Source: Saposhnikovia divaricata
Taxonomy: Eukaryota > Streptophyta > Magnoliopsida > Apiales > Apiaceae
DNA: 64,000 nt
Assembly: GCA_036435485.1 (NCBI GenBank)
Contig: CM071600.1
Span: 163,382,546 to 163,446,545, forward strand
Reading direction: 5' to 3'
The notes beneath the pieces are model-generated. The model saw only the letters and a program-made list of their open reading frames with translations, had not been told where the DNA came from and did not search any database. Positions 13,430 through 25,450 of this stretch are shown piece by piece. The first letter of the stretch is position 1; each line of letters opens with the position of its first letter. Position numbers and translations under genes: made by a program.

Positions 13430-14160
13430 AATATTTTTCGTAATAATCGAAGAAGATAAACCTTATTGAGGTTATTCTAAGTATGGAATAAATATTCAGA
13501 GAATATTTATTGAATTAAAAATATTTAAAGAATATTTAGGAATATGAAAGAATATCTTTAATCAGAGTTTTTTTCAAAATAATCCCTGAAGAAATATCAG
13601 GAGAATATTTATTGAATAAATAAATATTTAAATGAATATTCAAAATAATATTCATTAATTAATAAGGCCTGAAAGGAATACCTAAGGTAATATTCATAAT
13701 TAATTAGGAATTTAAATGAATATTCAAAAAGTAATATTCATTTAATGAATAATATTCTAAATGAATATCAAGTAATATTCATTTAGTAATCCAAGCCCTA
13801 AAGGAATATTCGAGATAATATTCGATAAATAAATCAAGCCTCAGATGAATATTAAAATAATATTCATCAAGTAATTAATATCTTAAATGAATATTCAAAA
13901 GTAATATTTATTTAATAAAATAATATTCTAAATGAATATCCAAATAATATTCATTTAGTAGTCTCATCTTTAGAAGAATATTCGAAATAATAATCGATAA
14001 TCAATTCGACTCTGAATGAATATTGAAAAATATTGTTCGTCGAATGGTTACGTTTAAATAATTGTTTGAAGTAAGGATCGTTAAATAAATAATCTCGAAC
14101 GAATATTCAAATAATATTCATCGCCCAAATAATGGAAAATATTACTTAAATATTTTCCTC
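13430..14160. repeat. Degenerate GAATATT array in the solo LTR
   Basis: About 700 bp of alternating GAATATT, AATATTC and AATAATATTCATT words spaced irregularly by 15 to 40 bases. It corresponds to the shorter arrays in the two LTRs of element A and is AT-rich and self-complementary. Confidence 0.7.
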
Positions 14161-14369
14161 CGAGATAATCTCAATATATCAAGAAATATTGACTCCCGGT
14201 CTATATTTGATGAATAAGATGTATACGCCCTTCTATGAGGGTCTTACAATAACCGGCTTATAATTGATACGTTAGCTATCTAATTTATAAGCCAATAAAC
14301 AATCAGGGAACAAGCATAACGATATGACTGGAAAGTAGGCATGCAGGCTATGGCATATGTATAACAGAA

Positions 14370-14372
<3 letters not shown>

Positions 14373-14406
<34 letters not shown>
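14373..14406. repeat. (AT)n microsatellite in solo LTR
   Basis: An AT run at the position equivalent to 11062-11107, which shows that the tract is ancestral to the LTR family. Confidence 0.95.
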
Positions 14407-14411
<5 letters not shown>

Positions 14412-16840
14412 CACAACAACAGCCTAAAAGAAGGGAATTGAAACTTGCCTGGTAGTCGAGTACGGTAAGGGGTAGTGGTAGCGGGTCCCGGGTCAGCTTG
14501 GTGATCTATAAATAGCCAAGGCATTCGGGATTAATCACTTAACATTTTAAAAGTTAAGTTATACTTAAATCGAAACACGTTCTCGAGTTATCTCGTTATA
14601 CCCCTTTTTGTGGATTCCTTTTATCATTGATCCGACCCGACATTCGTTCGTTAATACGACATGTCACTGTACTTACACTTGGGACATAGTTAAGTCATAC
14701 AAGTTCTAAGGTCGATCGTTACGAACCAATATTATACTCCGAGTTTTATCGCCCGTTTTCTAAGTGTTTTACCGAAGTTATAATAGAGTCGTCTTTTAGG
14801 GGTTCGTTCGCTTTTAACCTCGACTCGAATATTTTTAATAAATCGAAAAACGATCCTTTTGACATACGGTTTTCTTTCACACCTTCCTTTTTACCTCTAG
14901 TATTTATTTACCAAGATTCGTCATGACTTTACATATTTTACGAGGGTTCAATTTCAGTTACGAACTTTCGTTTACGGATTCGAACTACTTTTACGAATTT
15001 TATCATAACTTCTAAACCGTAAGTCCGTTTCACGCGATCTTTATATCAAAACGAAGCTTAGAACATTATCTATCCTATCATGGCAGACAAAGTTTCTGGA
15101 CAGTAGGGTTTTGACACGGAAAATGGCATACAAAACATGGTATTGTAAAATCGGACATTATAACGGCTGTAAATCGAATATCTACCAATTTCAAATCTTC
15201 CCATAAACATGGTATCCATTCCAAACAACATATACATGATTTATATACATGAACTGAGGCCAAGCAATGCCTTTCCGTTCATCTAACTATTTTTATCATT
15301 TATCCAAGATCCATACATAATCATGCTTATAATCATGCTTTAATCTTAACATAACCATAACTAAGCTATATCTACCATAAACATGCTTAAATCTCAAACA
15401 AGGGTTAGGGTTTCAAGAGCTTTATACCTTCCTTAGAGAGTGATATAGCCTTACTAAGCCTTCTATGGTCCTTAGGAGTGATTAAGCTTGCTAGATCAAC
15501 CATTAAAAATCAAGAAAACCAAGTTAGTTCAAGAAGGTTACTATTCATCCTCCTCTTTCATGAATTTTTTGAAAATGGAAGAAGATGAGTTTGAAGCTAA
15601 GATTTTGAGGAGATCATTTTTATGAAATGTAAGACTCACCTTAAAAATTTCAAGAGCAAACAAGGAGTAGAAGATGGACTTTGGTTTTGGAATTTCTTTG
15701 TTTAGTCGAATGGAAGAAATGCAAGGGGGAGAGAGTTTTTGCCTTGTTTCTTTGCTTGGTTATTTGATAAAGTGAATTATTAAGATGAGGCTTAGATAGT
15801 CTCTCATCCAAAAGTCACTTTAATAAAGTGATGATGTATAGGATGATGAAAATGGAGGGACATGTGTTAAGATTTTGATGGTTTACATGCAACTAGTAGT
15901 TTGATTTGCTAAGTATTAGTTAATCTCTAGCCATACTAGTTACTAGATATTTATCATTTGTACATGCATGTATCTTGCTTCCTCTGCTTGATTCTGTGTC
16001 CGGTTATTGCCCGTTTCGATTGATCGTTCGTAGGAATATTTCACGGATTTCTAATTAGGGTTTACAGGGAATCCTCTTAATATTAATACTATCATTCTCC
16101 ATCTTTCATTCTAACTTTCCAATTTATATTCCTTAAATCCATTCGTTAAATACTTAAGGCTATCAGTGTCCAGGGAACTCTCGGAGAAAATAAAAGTGCG
16201 GTTTTTCAGAATCCGACAGCTTTTACATACACTTATTTTCCCCCTGGATCACTAATACGAACTCGGAAATTCGTTCCGAATACTTCTATATAGTGTCGTC
16301 TCATATTATTCTATACTCCCACCAAAACATTATTCATTCTTTATTCTTTACTTATTCTCTTAGGCTTGTAAAATTGTCCGTATTCTCTTTCGATCGTTCC
16401 TTAACCTTTTTACGGAACTACTGGATTAATCGTTATCGATCTGGATGACATGAGAATATTCTCCTGCTTGGAATTGCCATATCTTATTCCCTTAGGAGAT
16501 AGATTATTCTTACCTATGTTGTCACCCTTTAGCATTCTTCAAGACATAGAAATAATAAAGTCGAATTCCATTCATTCTTTTAAAATATCATCTATTACAT
16601 TGTAGCCGTAGCCACTATTCATTCTTACATCATTAAATAAATAAAAGTTTTAATTCTACCCAAAATTTGGGTTCTTACATATACCTTCCTTGGAGTGTGT
16701 ATGCACTTAGTAAGCCTTGTATAGTCCTTAGAATACCTTAACCAAGCTTAGATCATCCAAAGAAACAAGAAAACTAAAGTTAGTTTCTAAGATTTACTAT
16801 TCATCATCAATCTTGTAAAATTCATAACAAATCGAAAAAT

Positions 16841-17230
16841 ATGAGTTTTGCTCTCCAATTTTTACCACATCTTGGCCTCTTCATAAGATTTGATTCGAGC
16901 TATAGATCACCAAAAACAAAGCTTTATAGATATGGTTTTGATCCCTCTTTTTCCGCTGGACAGAAACTGTCAAGAACAGGCAGTTTGGTTTCTTCAACTT
17001 GGGGAAGGTATTTGTCTAGGCTACACTCATTAGATTGCCATGAAATTTTGAACGAATGTTGCCCATGGAGTAGAGAAGCTATGGTTAAATTTGGTGATTT
17101 TAGAATGGGTAGAAGTGGAGATATGAATTTTTCTTTCCTTGATGCTCCTGCTGGGCAGTTTGAGAGAGATGGAGCTTTGCTTGTTTTCTCTTGCTTTAAT
17201 CTCATCCAAATGAATTATTGTGGTTTTTGA
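16841..17230. other. Coding-like segment inside LTR of element A (right copy)
   Basis: Plus strand: ATG at 16841 opens 129 codons, containing PSFSAGQKLSRTGSLVSST and FGDFRMGRSGDMNFSFLDAP. Minus strand: 16924-17205 is also open for 93 codons. The left copy shares both frames but has lost the plus-strand ATG. It lies 850 to 1240 bases from the U3 end, antisense to the element if the plus frame is the coding one. I do not recognise the product. A captured host exon fragment is the simplest reading; a chance pair of open frames is the alternative. Confidence 0.4.
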
Positions 17231-18078
17231 AGATATTATCTAGAATAAAGCACCTTTATTAAAGTGATTTGCTCATGGATCAAGCTAACTAAGTGGTTTA
17301 CTTGCTAAGTTTCCTAGTTACTTATGTAACTACATGGTTACTAGATATTTTCTTCTTGCACATACATGCCTCTTGCTTTCCTACTTACTCTTTTGTCCGG
17401 TTATTGCTCAATTTCATTGATCGTTCGAAAGAATATCTCAAGGATTTCTAGTTAGGGTTTTACCGGAAACCTTCTTAATAATAATACCATCATTCTCAAT
17501 CCTCCTTTATAAATCTTGAATTTAAATTCCTTAAATCCCCTTATTAAATCCTTAAGTCTTTCAGTGTCCAGGGAATTCTCGGAGAAAATAAAAGTGCTAT
17601 TTTTCAGAATCCGACAGCCTTTACATACACTTATTTTCCCCCTGGATCACTAATACAAACTCAGAAATCCATTCCGGGTACTTCTATATAGCGCCGTCTA
17701 ATAATATTCTCATTTCCACCAAAAACACTATTCCTCCCTTTATCCTCTTTTTATTCCTTATACTTATAGAAATGTCCTTGTTCTCTTTCGAGCGTTCCTT
17801 ATCTCTTTTACGGGACCACTGGATTTATAACAGATATCGATTTGGATGACATGAAAATATTCTTTCTTCGTTAATCACCATATCCTACTTTCTAGGAGAT
17901 AGATTATTCTAATCTAAGTTGTCAACCAATTGCATTCTGCATGGCATATAAACATTGGAATCCATATTCATTCAATTCATTCATTAGAACTGATGACCTT
18001 GTTGTCGGAATCATTGTTCCTCCTTTTATCAATACTTAATAAAAAGTTTTAATTCTACCGAAAATTTGGGTTCTTACA

Positions 18079-18839
18079 TTCACATAATAGTAAATTAGAT
18101 ATGTTTATCTATATTTTAGTTATGAATTGTTTTTTGACATCCTTTATTATAATACCCGAGTCTACAACGTATTAGCTAACCAATCTGAAGATTATGAATT
18201 ATTTTAGCATCAATCAGAGTCTACTAAATTTTAGACCAATTAAACTTAATGTAACATGTTTCTCTATTGTATCTAGGTTCTACATTTCAACCAAGATTAA
18301 ACTCAACTCTAGTTAAATCATTAACAATTGAATTTTATTTTTTTTTATCGAAAAACTAAACTTAATAACCATTAATTTTTATTTTAACGATAAACTAATA
18401 ATAAATTTACATAAAATAAAATGCCTCGAATATAAAATTCTTACAAACTAAAAAATAGAATTATTATATCAATTTTATCAATACAAGAAATCTATGTCGC
18501 TTATTCCATATTTCCCATCAAAGCTAGCCAACTTTGATGAACTAAATCATATCAATTTCAGTTAAGGTACTACTTTGTATCTTTTTATTAATTGACAAGC
18601 GATACTTGGATAGATTATTTTTTATTTCGATTATATATATGTATCGTGTGTTTTTTATTTTAATTATCTAATAAAATCAACAGAAAAACGATTTTGACAA
18701 ACAAATAATAGAAAACGATTTAGGTTTTCAGCATCCCCATTCCAAATCCTCTCAAGGGTACTTCCCATTAGAATATTCCATGGTCAGCTTCAATAATTCT
18801 ATGACTTACTGAAATGTAGGAATAAATCCTTACCACATT
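18079..18839. other. Unassigned AT-rich sequence between elements A and B
   Basis: About 760 bp without LTR ends, tandem repeats, motifs or a reading frame of note. It separates the end of element A (TTCTTACA at 18078) from the start of element B's LTR (TGTGATGCCC at 18840). It is the only stretch that may be non-retrotransposon host DNA or an older relic. Confidence 0.5.
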
Positions 18840-19051
18840 TGTGATGCCCTCCCGATCAGGGGCCTAGATCGAAGAGTCACTAACACACATCTAGATGCAA
18901 ACAACCTAAAATATAATATAAATATAACATGCTGACTGGCCCCAACACTACTATCCAAGATCTTTCACAGGTAATGGTATGAAACAAGCAAGCCATCGTC
19001 TAACTAATTATTATTACAAACCTGAATTCAAAATATATTATTATTACAAAC
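18840..19051 (-). repeat. 3' LTR of element B, left part (U5 end)
   Basis: It starts TGTGATGCCCTCCCGATC in plus orientation, the complement of an LTR end in CA. It is cut at 19051 by the copia element and resumes at 31407-35086. The two parts total about 3.9 kb. The five bases before it are ACATT; the matching duplication would lie beyond the window. Confidence 0.75.
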
Positions 19052-19799
19052 TGTTAGGAATAATTCATGAGTTGTGATGTTAAGAATAGAATTTGCTAAT
19101 ACTTCTTGTATATCCTGATCTTATAAAGGATTTAGTACTTTGTATAGGATATAAGTGTTAGACAGTAATCTGTAGAGTTTAGTCAGGAACAATGCGTCAG
19201 AGATTACATTTCAGGAACTAAGAGCAGATCCTGATACAGCAAGTCAGATCCTGATCAAATACTGATGGGATGATCAGATACTGATGCAATGGGAAGTCCT
19301 GATATCAGTCATGTTACTGATGATGTCATTATGGATTCTACAGAAGCTGGCAAGTGCTATAAAACAGGATCTTTGTTTTGAAGAACAAGCAAGAAGATAT
19401 CGTGAAGGAAACGAATTCTCTATTGATGGAAACTATCAACTGGACGGCAGAACATTGTCATAGATAGATTATAATTCTGTTATTAGCTGATAGGTAGCAT
19501 TATAAATACTCTCTCAATATCATTGTAAAAAGAGGAAATTATGAATTTTATAGTGCATATCGTGTGAAGCTCTGTATAAGGTTTGTATTCGAGAGTTCAA
19601 GACAAACAGAGAGAGAGATTTGTATTGTCAACAGCTGCTAAAGGTATTGTACACCTTTGGTAGAGTTTGTATTTGATTTATTTAATACAAACAAAGTTTA
19701 ATTTATTCGTTTGTTCTTGTTCATCTAATCAACCAAAAATCAGACACGATTATTTAACTTGTATTCAACCCCCCCTTCTACAAGTTATTCGAGTTAACA
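19052..19799 (+). repeat. 5' LTR of the copia element (748 bp)
   Basis: It starts TGTTAGGAATAATTC and ends GAGTTAACA, three bases before the primer site core. The upstream half (U3) contains four CCTGAT words and several ACTGAT variants around 19112-19310. A TATA box is at 19501-19509. The downstream part is repeated in the 3' LTR. Confidence 0.95.
19501..19509 (+). promoter_or_regulatory. TATA box of the copia LTR promoter
   Basis: TATAAATAC lies about two thirds into the LTR, downstream of the CCTGAT-rich U3 stretch, where an LTR core promoter is expected. The start site is not visible, but should lie about 30 bases downstream. Confidence 0.7.
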
Positions 19800-19801
19800 A
19801 T

Positions 19802-19812
19802 TGGTATCAGAG
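19802..19812 (+). other. Primer-binding site of the copia element (tRNA-iMet type)
   Basis: TGGTATCAGAG follows the 5' LTR by two bases and is complementary to the 3' end of initiator tRNA-Met, the usual primer of plant copia elements. Confidence 0.95.
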
Positions 19813-19848
19813 TAGGTTGTTTTCGAATAATCATAAAGATCTACAATC

Positions 19849-22137
19849 ATGTCTGGTTACAAGGATGGTAATACTAAGATCCTTATGCTCAAGAGAAACG
19901 AATATACTTTATGGGAAGTGAAGATGTTGCATCACCTAGAAGCAACAGATCCTGATTATCTTGACAGAATCAGTGGTGGGCCTTTTGTTCCAACAAGGCT
20001 TGTTCCTCAAGCAACTGTCGAAGGAAAAGTTGTTCCAGAACATACAGCAGAGAAGCCTAAATCTGAATGGACAGATAAGGAAAAGGAGAATGTTCTTACG
20101 GATGCTAAAGTGAGAAACATATTATTCAACAGTCTTGATTCTGTTCTCACTAACTATGTTCTCTCTTGTAAAACTGCTAAGGAGATATGGGACAATCTAA
20201 AGGTTCACTGTGAAGGAACAAAACCTGTCAAGAAGAATATGAGGACACTTCTCATACAACAGTATGAGTACTTTGAATCCAAGTCTGGTGAGTCACTTAC
20301 TGACACCTTTGATAGGTTTACTAAACTCATCAATGAGATGGCCGTGCATGGTAAATATTATGACTTGGAGGATATGAATACTAAGTTCATGAAAGCTCTT
20401 CCTGATTTCTACAACGAGAAGATATCTGCAATTGAGGAAGCTAATGATCTGGATGAAATATCATTAGAAGCAATTTATGGAAAATTGAGAGCTTATGAAT
20501 TTGACAGGCAGCAGAAAAAGAGCAGGAGTGAAGGAAAGATGAAAACTGTTGCACTCACTGCTCAATCTAAATCAAAGAAGCTTCCAAAAGAAAAGTCTGA
20601 ATCTACTGAAAGAGACTTGAGGAAGAAGAAGAGCAAAGAAAGTTCTGAGTCAAAGACTACAGATATAGACTCTGAAGATAATAATTCTGAATCAGAGATG
20701 CAAGAACTCTTTGCTATGTTTGCTAAAGCTTTCAAGAAAGGAAGATTCAACAGGAGAAGATTTAGCAAAGGATCTTTTCAGAAGAAAGAGGAGAAGAAGA
20801 GTGACAAAGGCAAGAGGACAATTATCAAGCTTGATAAAGCCAAGATCAAGTGCTTTAACTGCAGTGAGCTTGGACACTTTGCTAGTGAGTGCAAGAAGTC
20901 TAGGAATTCAGGGAAGGGTAATGCACTCATGGTCACACAGAAGGATTGGGCAGACTCCAGTGATTCTGAAGATGAATTGGATTATGACAACATTGCATTG
21001 ATGGCAAGTGCTTCAGACAAGCCTGGATCTCCAACGAAAACTTCTTCATCTTCTGTTAAGGTATCACTTCACTCTCTTGATTCATTTGATAGCTTAGATT
21101 CTGATGATATTCGATCTATTCATGTTGAGTTTAAGAATCTTATGACTAATTTCAAAATTCTTGCTAGTGAAAAAGATGAACTTAAGGCTAAGAATGATGA
21201 ATTAGTTAGTAGGAATAATTTTCTTGAATCTGAGTTAATTCAAATGGAAGAATATAGATTAAGTTCTGATAAAGCTAAGCATGATTATAGTGTTATTCTT
21301 GAGGCTTATGACTATGTCAGAAAAGAACTAGAGGAAGAGAGAGATGTGATTAAAACCATTAACAATTCTGGTAAAAAGACTCAAGAAATCATTGAAAATC
21401 AAATTCTTGGTAAAGTTAATGGTTTAGGTTTTGATAAGGCTAGACAAGAAGATACTGTAGCTATTGTCAATGATGATAGCAAAATTGAAGCTAGCACATC
21501 TAAGTCTGAAGGTAAGAAGATAGTCTCTGAACCTAAACATGTTAAATTTGTTGATTCTAAAGGTACCCCAGTTATGCACAAAAGAATTAACAATAACAAT
21601 TCAGATGAGAGAGTGTTAGAAAAACCTAAGAATGTCAACATATGTTTTCTGTCTAAGTCTCAGTTGAAACAGAGACTAGAAGGTATTTCAGAGTCTAGCA
21701 AGATCAGAAGAAATAAGAATGGAAAAGAAGGTATTAACAAAGAGAATAATTACAAGAATGTACCTGATGCACCTAGGAAGAAATGCTATAAATGTGGAAA
21801 TTATAATCATTTAGCCCTAGACTGCAATCAAAAACCTTCTTAGAAAACTGAGTCCAGATTCCCCAAGACTCAGAGAATTCAATACCAACCACAAGAACCC
21901 TGTTATCATTGTGGTAGTTTACTTCATTCCATTTATATGTGTAAGGAATATCATGAACTGTATTATGACTACTATTCTCTGAAATCTGAAACTCCTAGTC
22001 ACAAAGAGTTTGTAAAATCAAAGTCTAAGGTTGACTCTGCTACAGGTAAATCAAAAGAAAAATCTTCAAAGCCTGTTGGTTCAAAAGTTAGTAAGAAAGG
22101 ATCCAATCAAAGTTGGGTCCTAAACAATTCTAACTAG
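19849..22137 (+). pseudogene. gag: Sirevirus gag with one premature stop
   Basis: ATG at 19849 (MSGYKDGNTKI) starts a 762-codon frame with TAG at 21841 (codon 665); the final stop is TAG at 22135. Residues 1-200 are the copia-type gag domain (YTLWEVKMLHHLEA, EIWDNLKVHCEGT, MRTLLIQQYEYF). A long acidic and lysine-rich linker with coiled-coil-like character follows. Three CX2CX4HX4C knuckles are visible: CFNCSELGHFASEC (about residue 334), CYKCGNYNHLALDC (about 645) and CYHCGSLLHSIYMC (about 684). The third lies after the premature stop, which supports treating that stop as a mutation. Gag forms the particle and binds the RNA. Pol is in another frame (+2 relative to gag), so expression would need frameshifting or splicing. 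An acceptor-like TTTATTTGCAG lies just before pol at 22144-22154. Confidence 0.9.
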
Positions 22138-25100
22138 CTACTTTTTATTTGCAGGGCACTGGAAAAAAGCATTCAATTATCCTGGACAGTGGATGATCTG
22201 GACATATGACTGGAAAGAAGTCTCTGCTTACAAAGTTTGAGAGGAAAGCTAGCCCAGTAATATCCTTTGGAGATGGCAACAAAGGAGAAACTCTGGGATA
22301 TGGCTCAATTAATTTGGGGAATGTCATCATAGAAAACGTAGCACTGGTTGAAGGCTTGAAACATACACTTTTAAGCATAAGTCAACTGGGTGATAAGGGT
22401 TACCAATCAATCTTTGACAGTGAAGGGTGCAAAATCTTTAATATGAAGAATGGAGACATTGTTCTGACTGGTCAGAGATATGGTAACATATATGAAGATA
22501 GCTTGAGTGACACATCTAAAGGAACTGTCAGATGTCTTTACAACAAGGCATCAAATGATGAAAGCTAGAACTGGCATAAGAAGCTCTCACATCTCAATTT
22601 CAAGAAGCTTAATCAACTTGTTAAGCACCATCTGGTGAGAGGCCTACCTCAGGCAAATTATGTGCAAGATGGACTTTGTGATGCTTGTCAGCTTGGAAAA
22701 CAAAGAAGAACCACTTTCAAGAGCAAGACAGAAAATTCAATTACTGAACCATTTCACATGCTGCATCTTGATTTATTTGGTCCAGTAAACATTATGTCTA
22801 TCAACAAGAAAATATATGCTCTAGTTATGGTGGATGATTACACAAGGTTCACATGGGTATTCTTTCTAAACAACAAGGATGAAGCTCCTCAACAAATCAT
22901 TGAACTTGTCAAGAATATTCAAAATAGCTCTGAGTACATGGTCAAAGTGCTCAGAAGTGACAATGGTACAGAATTTAAGAATTCTACAATGGAGGAGTAT
23001 TGTGCAGACAATGGAATTACTCAACAGTTTTTTGCACCTGGAACACCTCAGCAGAATGGTGTAGTAGAAAGAAAGAACAGAACTCTCATAGAGGCAACAA
23101 GAACCATGCTTGCAGATGCAAAGCTTCCAACCTATTTCTGGGCAGGAGCTATAAACACTGCATGTTTCACTCAAAACTGTACCTTGGTAAATGCTCATGG
23201 TAAGACTCCCTATGAGATGATCAAAGGAGAGAAACCAAGTGTGAAATACTTTCACATCTTTGGATGTAAATGCTATGTCCTGAAAGTTCATCCAGAACAA
23301 CTTGGAAAATTTGAAGCCAAATCGGATGAAGCAATCTTTCTAGGATATTCAGCATCAAAGGCCTTCAAAGTATACAATCTCAGAACTCATATTGTTATGG
23401 AATCAATTCATGTTGTATTTGATGATAAGAAGTTTGGAATTTTGCAAACTGATGAAAGCCATGACAATCTGGAATTTGAAAATCTTAAGTATTTTGAGAT
23501 TCTCTCCAGTGATGATGAAGGTTCTCCAGAGGAAATCTCTATTGCTTCTTAAAGGAATGCTACTGTTGAAGGGGAGCAATTCAATCAAGGAGAACACAGT
23601 ACTGGTCAGGATCAGACTAGTCTTTCAGAGTCTACTTCATCAGGATCTGATCCTTCAGAGTCTAATGAAGGAAGATTAGAATCTAGTAGCAGCATTGAAT
23701 CCAATGATTCTACTGATCAAGGGGGAGCTTTTGAAGGAAATGAACACTCTTCTACAGGAGATACCACTAACTTAGGGGGAGAGTCTAGCAGGAGTAATCT
23801 ACCACCTGTTAGAAAATGGAAAAGGGATCATACTGAGGATTTGATAATTGGTGATCCAAATAGTGGTGTTCGAACTAGAAGATCAATTCAAAATGAATGC
23901 TTGTACAGTTGTTTTCTCTCAAAGAATGAACCTAAGAAGGTTGAAGAAGCCTTACAGGATCCTGATTGGGTAATAGCAATGCAGGAAGAATTGAATGAGT
24001 TTGAGAGGAACAAAGTTTGGAAACTGGTACCAAGACCTAAAGATAGATCTATTGTTGGTGCTAAATGGGTTTTCAGAAACAAGCTAGATGAATCTGGTAT
24101 GATTGTAAGAAACGAAGCAAGACTGGTGGCCAAGGGTTATTCTCAGGAAGAAGGAATTGGTTATGATGAAACCTTTGCACCTGTAGCAAGATTGGAAGCA
24201 ATTAGAATGTTTCTTGCATTTACAGCTCATTCAAAATTCAAGGTATACCAGATGGATGCAAAGAGTGCTTTTCTTAATGGCAAGCTTGATGAGGAAGTGT
24301 ATGTGGCACAACCACCTGGTTTTGTTGATCCAAAGTTTCCAAATCATGTCTACAAACTTGACAAGGCACTCTATGGACTGAAGCAGTCACCAAGAGCATG
24401 GTATGAGACTTTGTCTAAATTTCTTCTTGAAAATGGCTTCACAAGAGGTACAATTGACAAAACTCTATTCTTTAGAAAGATAAAAGGTGATTTGATTTTA
24501 GTTCAAGTTTATGTTGATGATATTATATTTGGTTCTACTAATGAAAAGTTATGTGCTAAGTTTAGCAAGCTTATCCAGTCTAAGTATCAGATGAGCATGA
24601 TGGGTGAGTTAAATTGCTTTTTAGGATTGCAGGTCAAACAAACTAAGACTGGTATTTTCATTAATCAGTCAAAGTATATCAAAGATCTTTTAAAAAGGTT
24701 TGACTTTCAAAATTGTGCAATTGCAAAGACACCCATGGCAACAGCCACTAAGCTAGACTCTGATCCTAAGGGAAAGAGTGTTGATAACACTAGCTATAGA
24801 GGCATGATAGGTTCACTATTATATCTAACTGCAAGTAGACCAGATATAATGTTCTCTACCTATTTATGTGCTAGATTCCAAAGTGATTGTAAGGAATCTC
24901 ATTTAATTGCTGTGAAGAGAATTTTTAGATATCTCAAGGGAACTCCAAATCTTGGTTTGTGGTATCCTAGAGAATCTGATTTCTCCCTAATTGGCTATTC
25001 AGACTCTGATTATGCAGGGTGTAAAATAGACAGGAAAAGCACTATAGGTACATGTCAATTCTTGGGAAACAGATTGATTTCTTGGGCAAGCAAGAAGCAG

Positions 25101-25450
25101 CAATCAGTTTCAACCTCAACTGCAGAAGCTGAATACATCGCAGCAGGCAGTTGTTGTGCTCAACTCCTTTGGATAAGAAATCAATTGATGTATTATGGTA
25201 TGACACTTAGTAATATCCTATGTTTTGTGATAATAATAGTGCTATCAAAATTGCAGAAAATCCAGTTCAACACTCAAGGACTAAGCACATTGATGTCAGG
25301 TATCATTTTATTAGAGAACATATTGAAAATGGTACTGTGGAACTTCATTTTGTTCCTACTGACAAACAGCTTGCAAATATTCTAACTAAACCACTTGATG
25401 AGGCTACATTCATTAGATTGGTTAGTGAGTTAGGAATGTTAATTTTTTAG
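22138..25450 (+). pseudogene. pol: Sirevirus pol: protease, integrase, reverse transcriptase, RNase H (broken)
   Basis: Domains in order: retropepsin (LDSG at 22182-22193, then TGA exactly where the family has Cys, then SGHMTG); integrase with the zinc-binding H-H-C-C region (HKKLSHLNF to CDACQLGKQ, about 22575-22700) and catalytic residues in LHLDLFGPV, RSDNGTEF and QQNGVVERKN; reverse transcriptase from about 23930, with YQMDAKSAFLNG and the active site YVDDIIFGS near 24512; RNase H from about 24980, with GYSDSDYAGC and STAEAEYIA. Defects: TGA 22194, TAG 22566 (in the context of a conserved Trp), TAA 23550 between integrase and reverse transcriptase, and a shift near 25215 after YGMTLSNI, with the C-terminus continuing at 25220-25450 to LTKPLDEATF. 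The catalytic residues of integrase and reverse transcriptase are present. Confidence 0.93.

Larger units (their letters stand above)
12117..16679 (-). mobile_element. Solo LTR (4563 bp) of the element A family
   Basis: It starts TGTAACACCCCTAGATCC and ends GGGTTCTTACA in plus orientation, the same termini as the LTRs of element A. It is flanked by the perfect 5-bp duplication TATAC (12112-12116 and 16680-16684). The uninterrupted target is visible in the left LTR of element A near 2160, where one TATAC is followed by CTTCCTTGG. No internal region or second LTR is present, so an insertion was followed by LTR-LTR recombination. It is noticeably diverged from the host LTR, lacks the coding-like segment, and has its own (AT)n tract (14373-14406) and GAATATT array. 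Frames such as 12511-12780 and 15078-15263 have no support. Confidence 0.92.
1..18078 (-). mobile_element. Element A: old long-LTR Ty3/gypsy-like retrotransposon, left end outside window
   Basis: Two long, clearly homologous flanks (1-3612 and 9158-18078) surround an interior with a primer-binding site at its right end and a polypurine tract at its left end, so the element reads on the minus strand. On that strand the LTR starts TGTAAGAACCC and ends GGGGCTGTTACA. The right LTR is about 4.35 kb once the nested solo LTR is removed. The 5.5-kb interior has no reading frame longer than 66 codons on the element's own strand apart from shadow frames, so it is either a very decayed autonomous element or a LARD-type non-autonomous derivative. 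The tRNA-iMet-type primer site and the purine tract next to a conserved terminal block match those of the chromovirus elements B and C. The target duplication cannot be checked because the left end is missing. Confidence 0.85.
9158..18078 (-). repeat. 5' LTR of element A, split by a solo LTR
   Basis: In plus orientation it starts TGTAACAGCCCC and ends TTCTTACA. Removing the nested 12117-16679 LTR and one TATAC copy leaves about 4353 bp, which matches the left LTR. It contains a GAATATT-rich array (about 10400-10800), an (AT)n tract (11062-11107), a small local duplication of a block around GTTTACGAACCAAGATTATA (11389-11490) and the coding-like segment at 16841-17230. Frames predicted within it (9634-9850, 10004-10213, 10808-11218, 11410-11709) are repeat or chance frames. 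Confidence 0.85.

Noticed and set aside
13430..14160. CRISPR-like or satellite array
   Set aside because: The words are irregularly spaced, in both orientations and without unique spacers or a fixed period.
20562..20877. Minus-strand frames in gag
   Set aside because: They mirror the Lys/Glu/Ser-rich gag linker; no separate promoter or motif.
22866..23300. Minus-strand 144-codon frame
   Set aside because: It is the shadow of the integrase core on the other strand.
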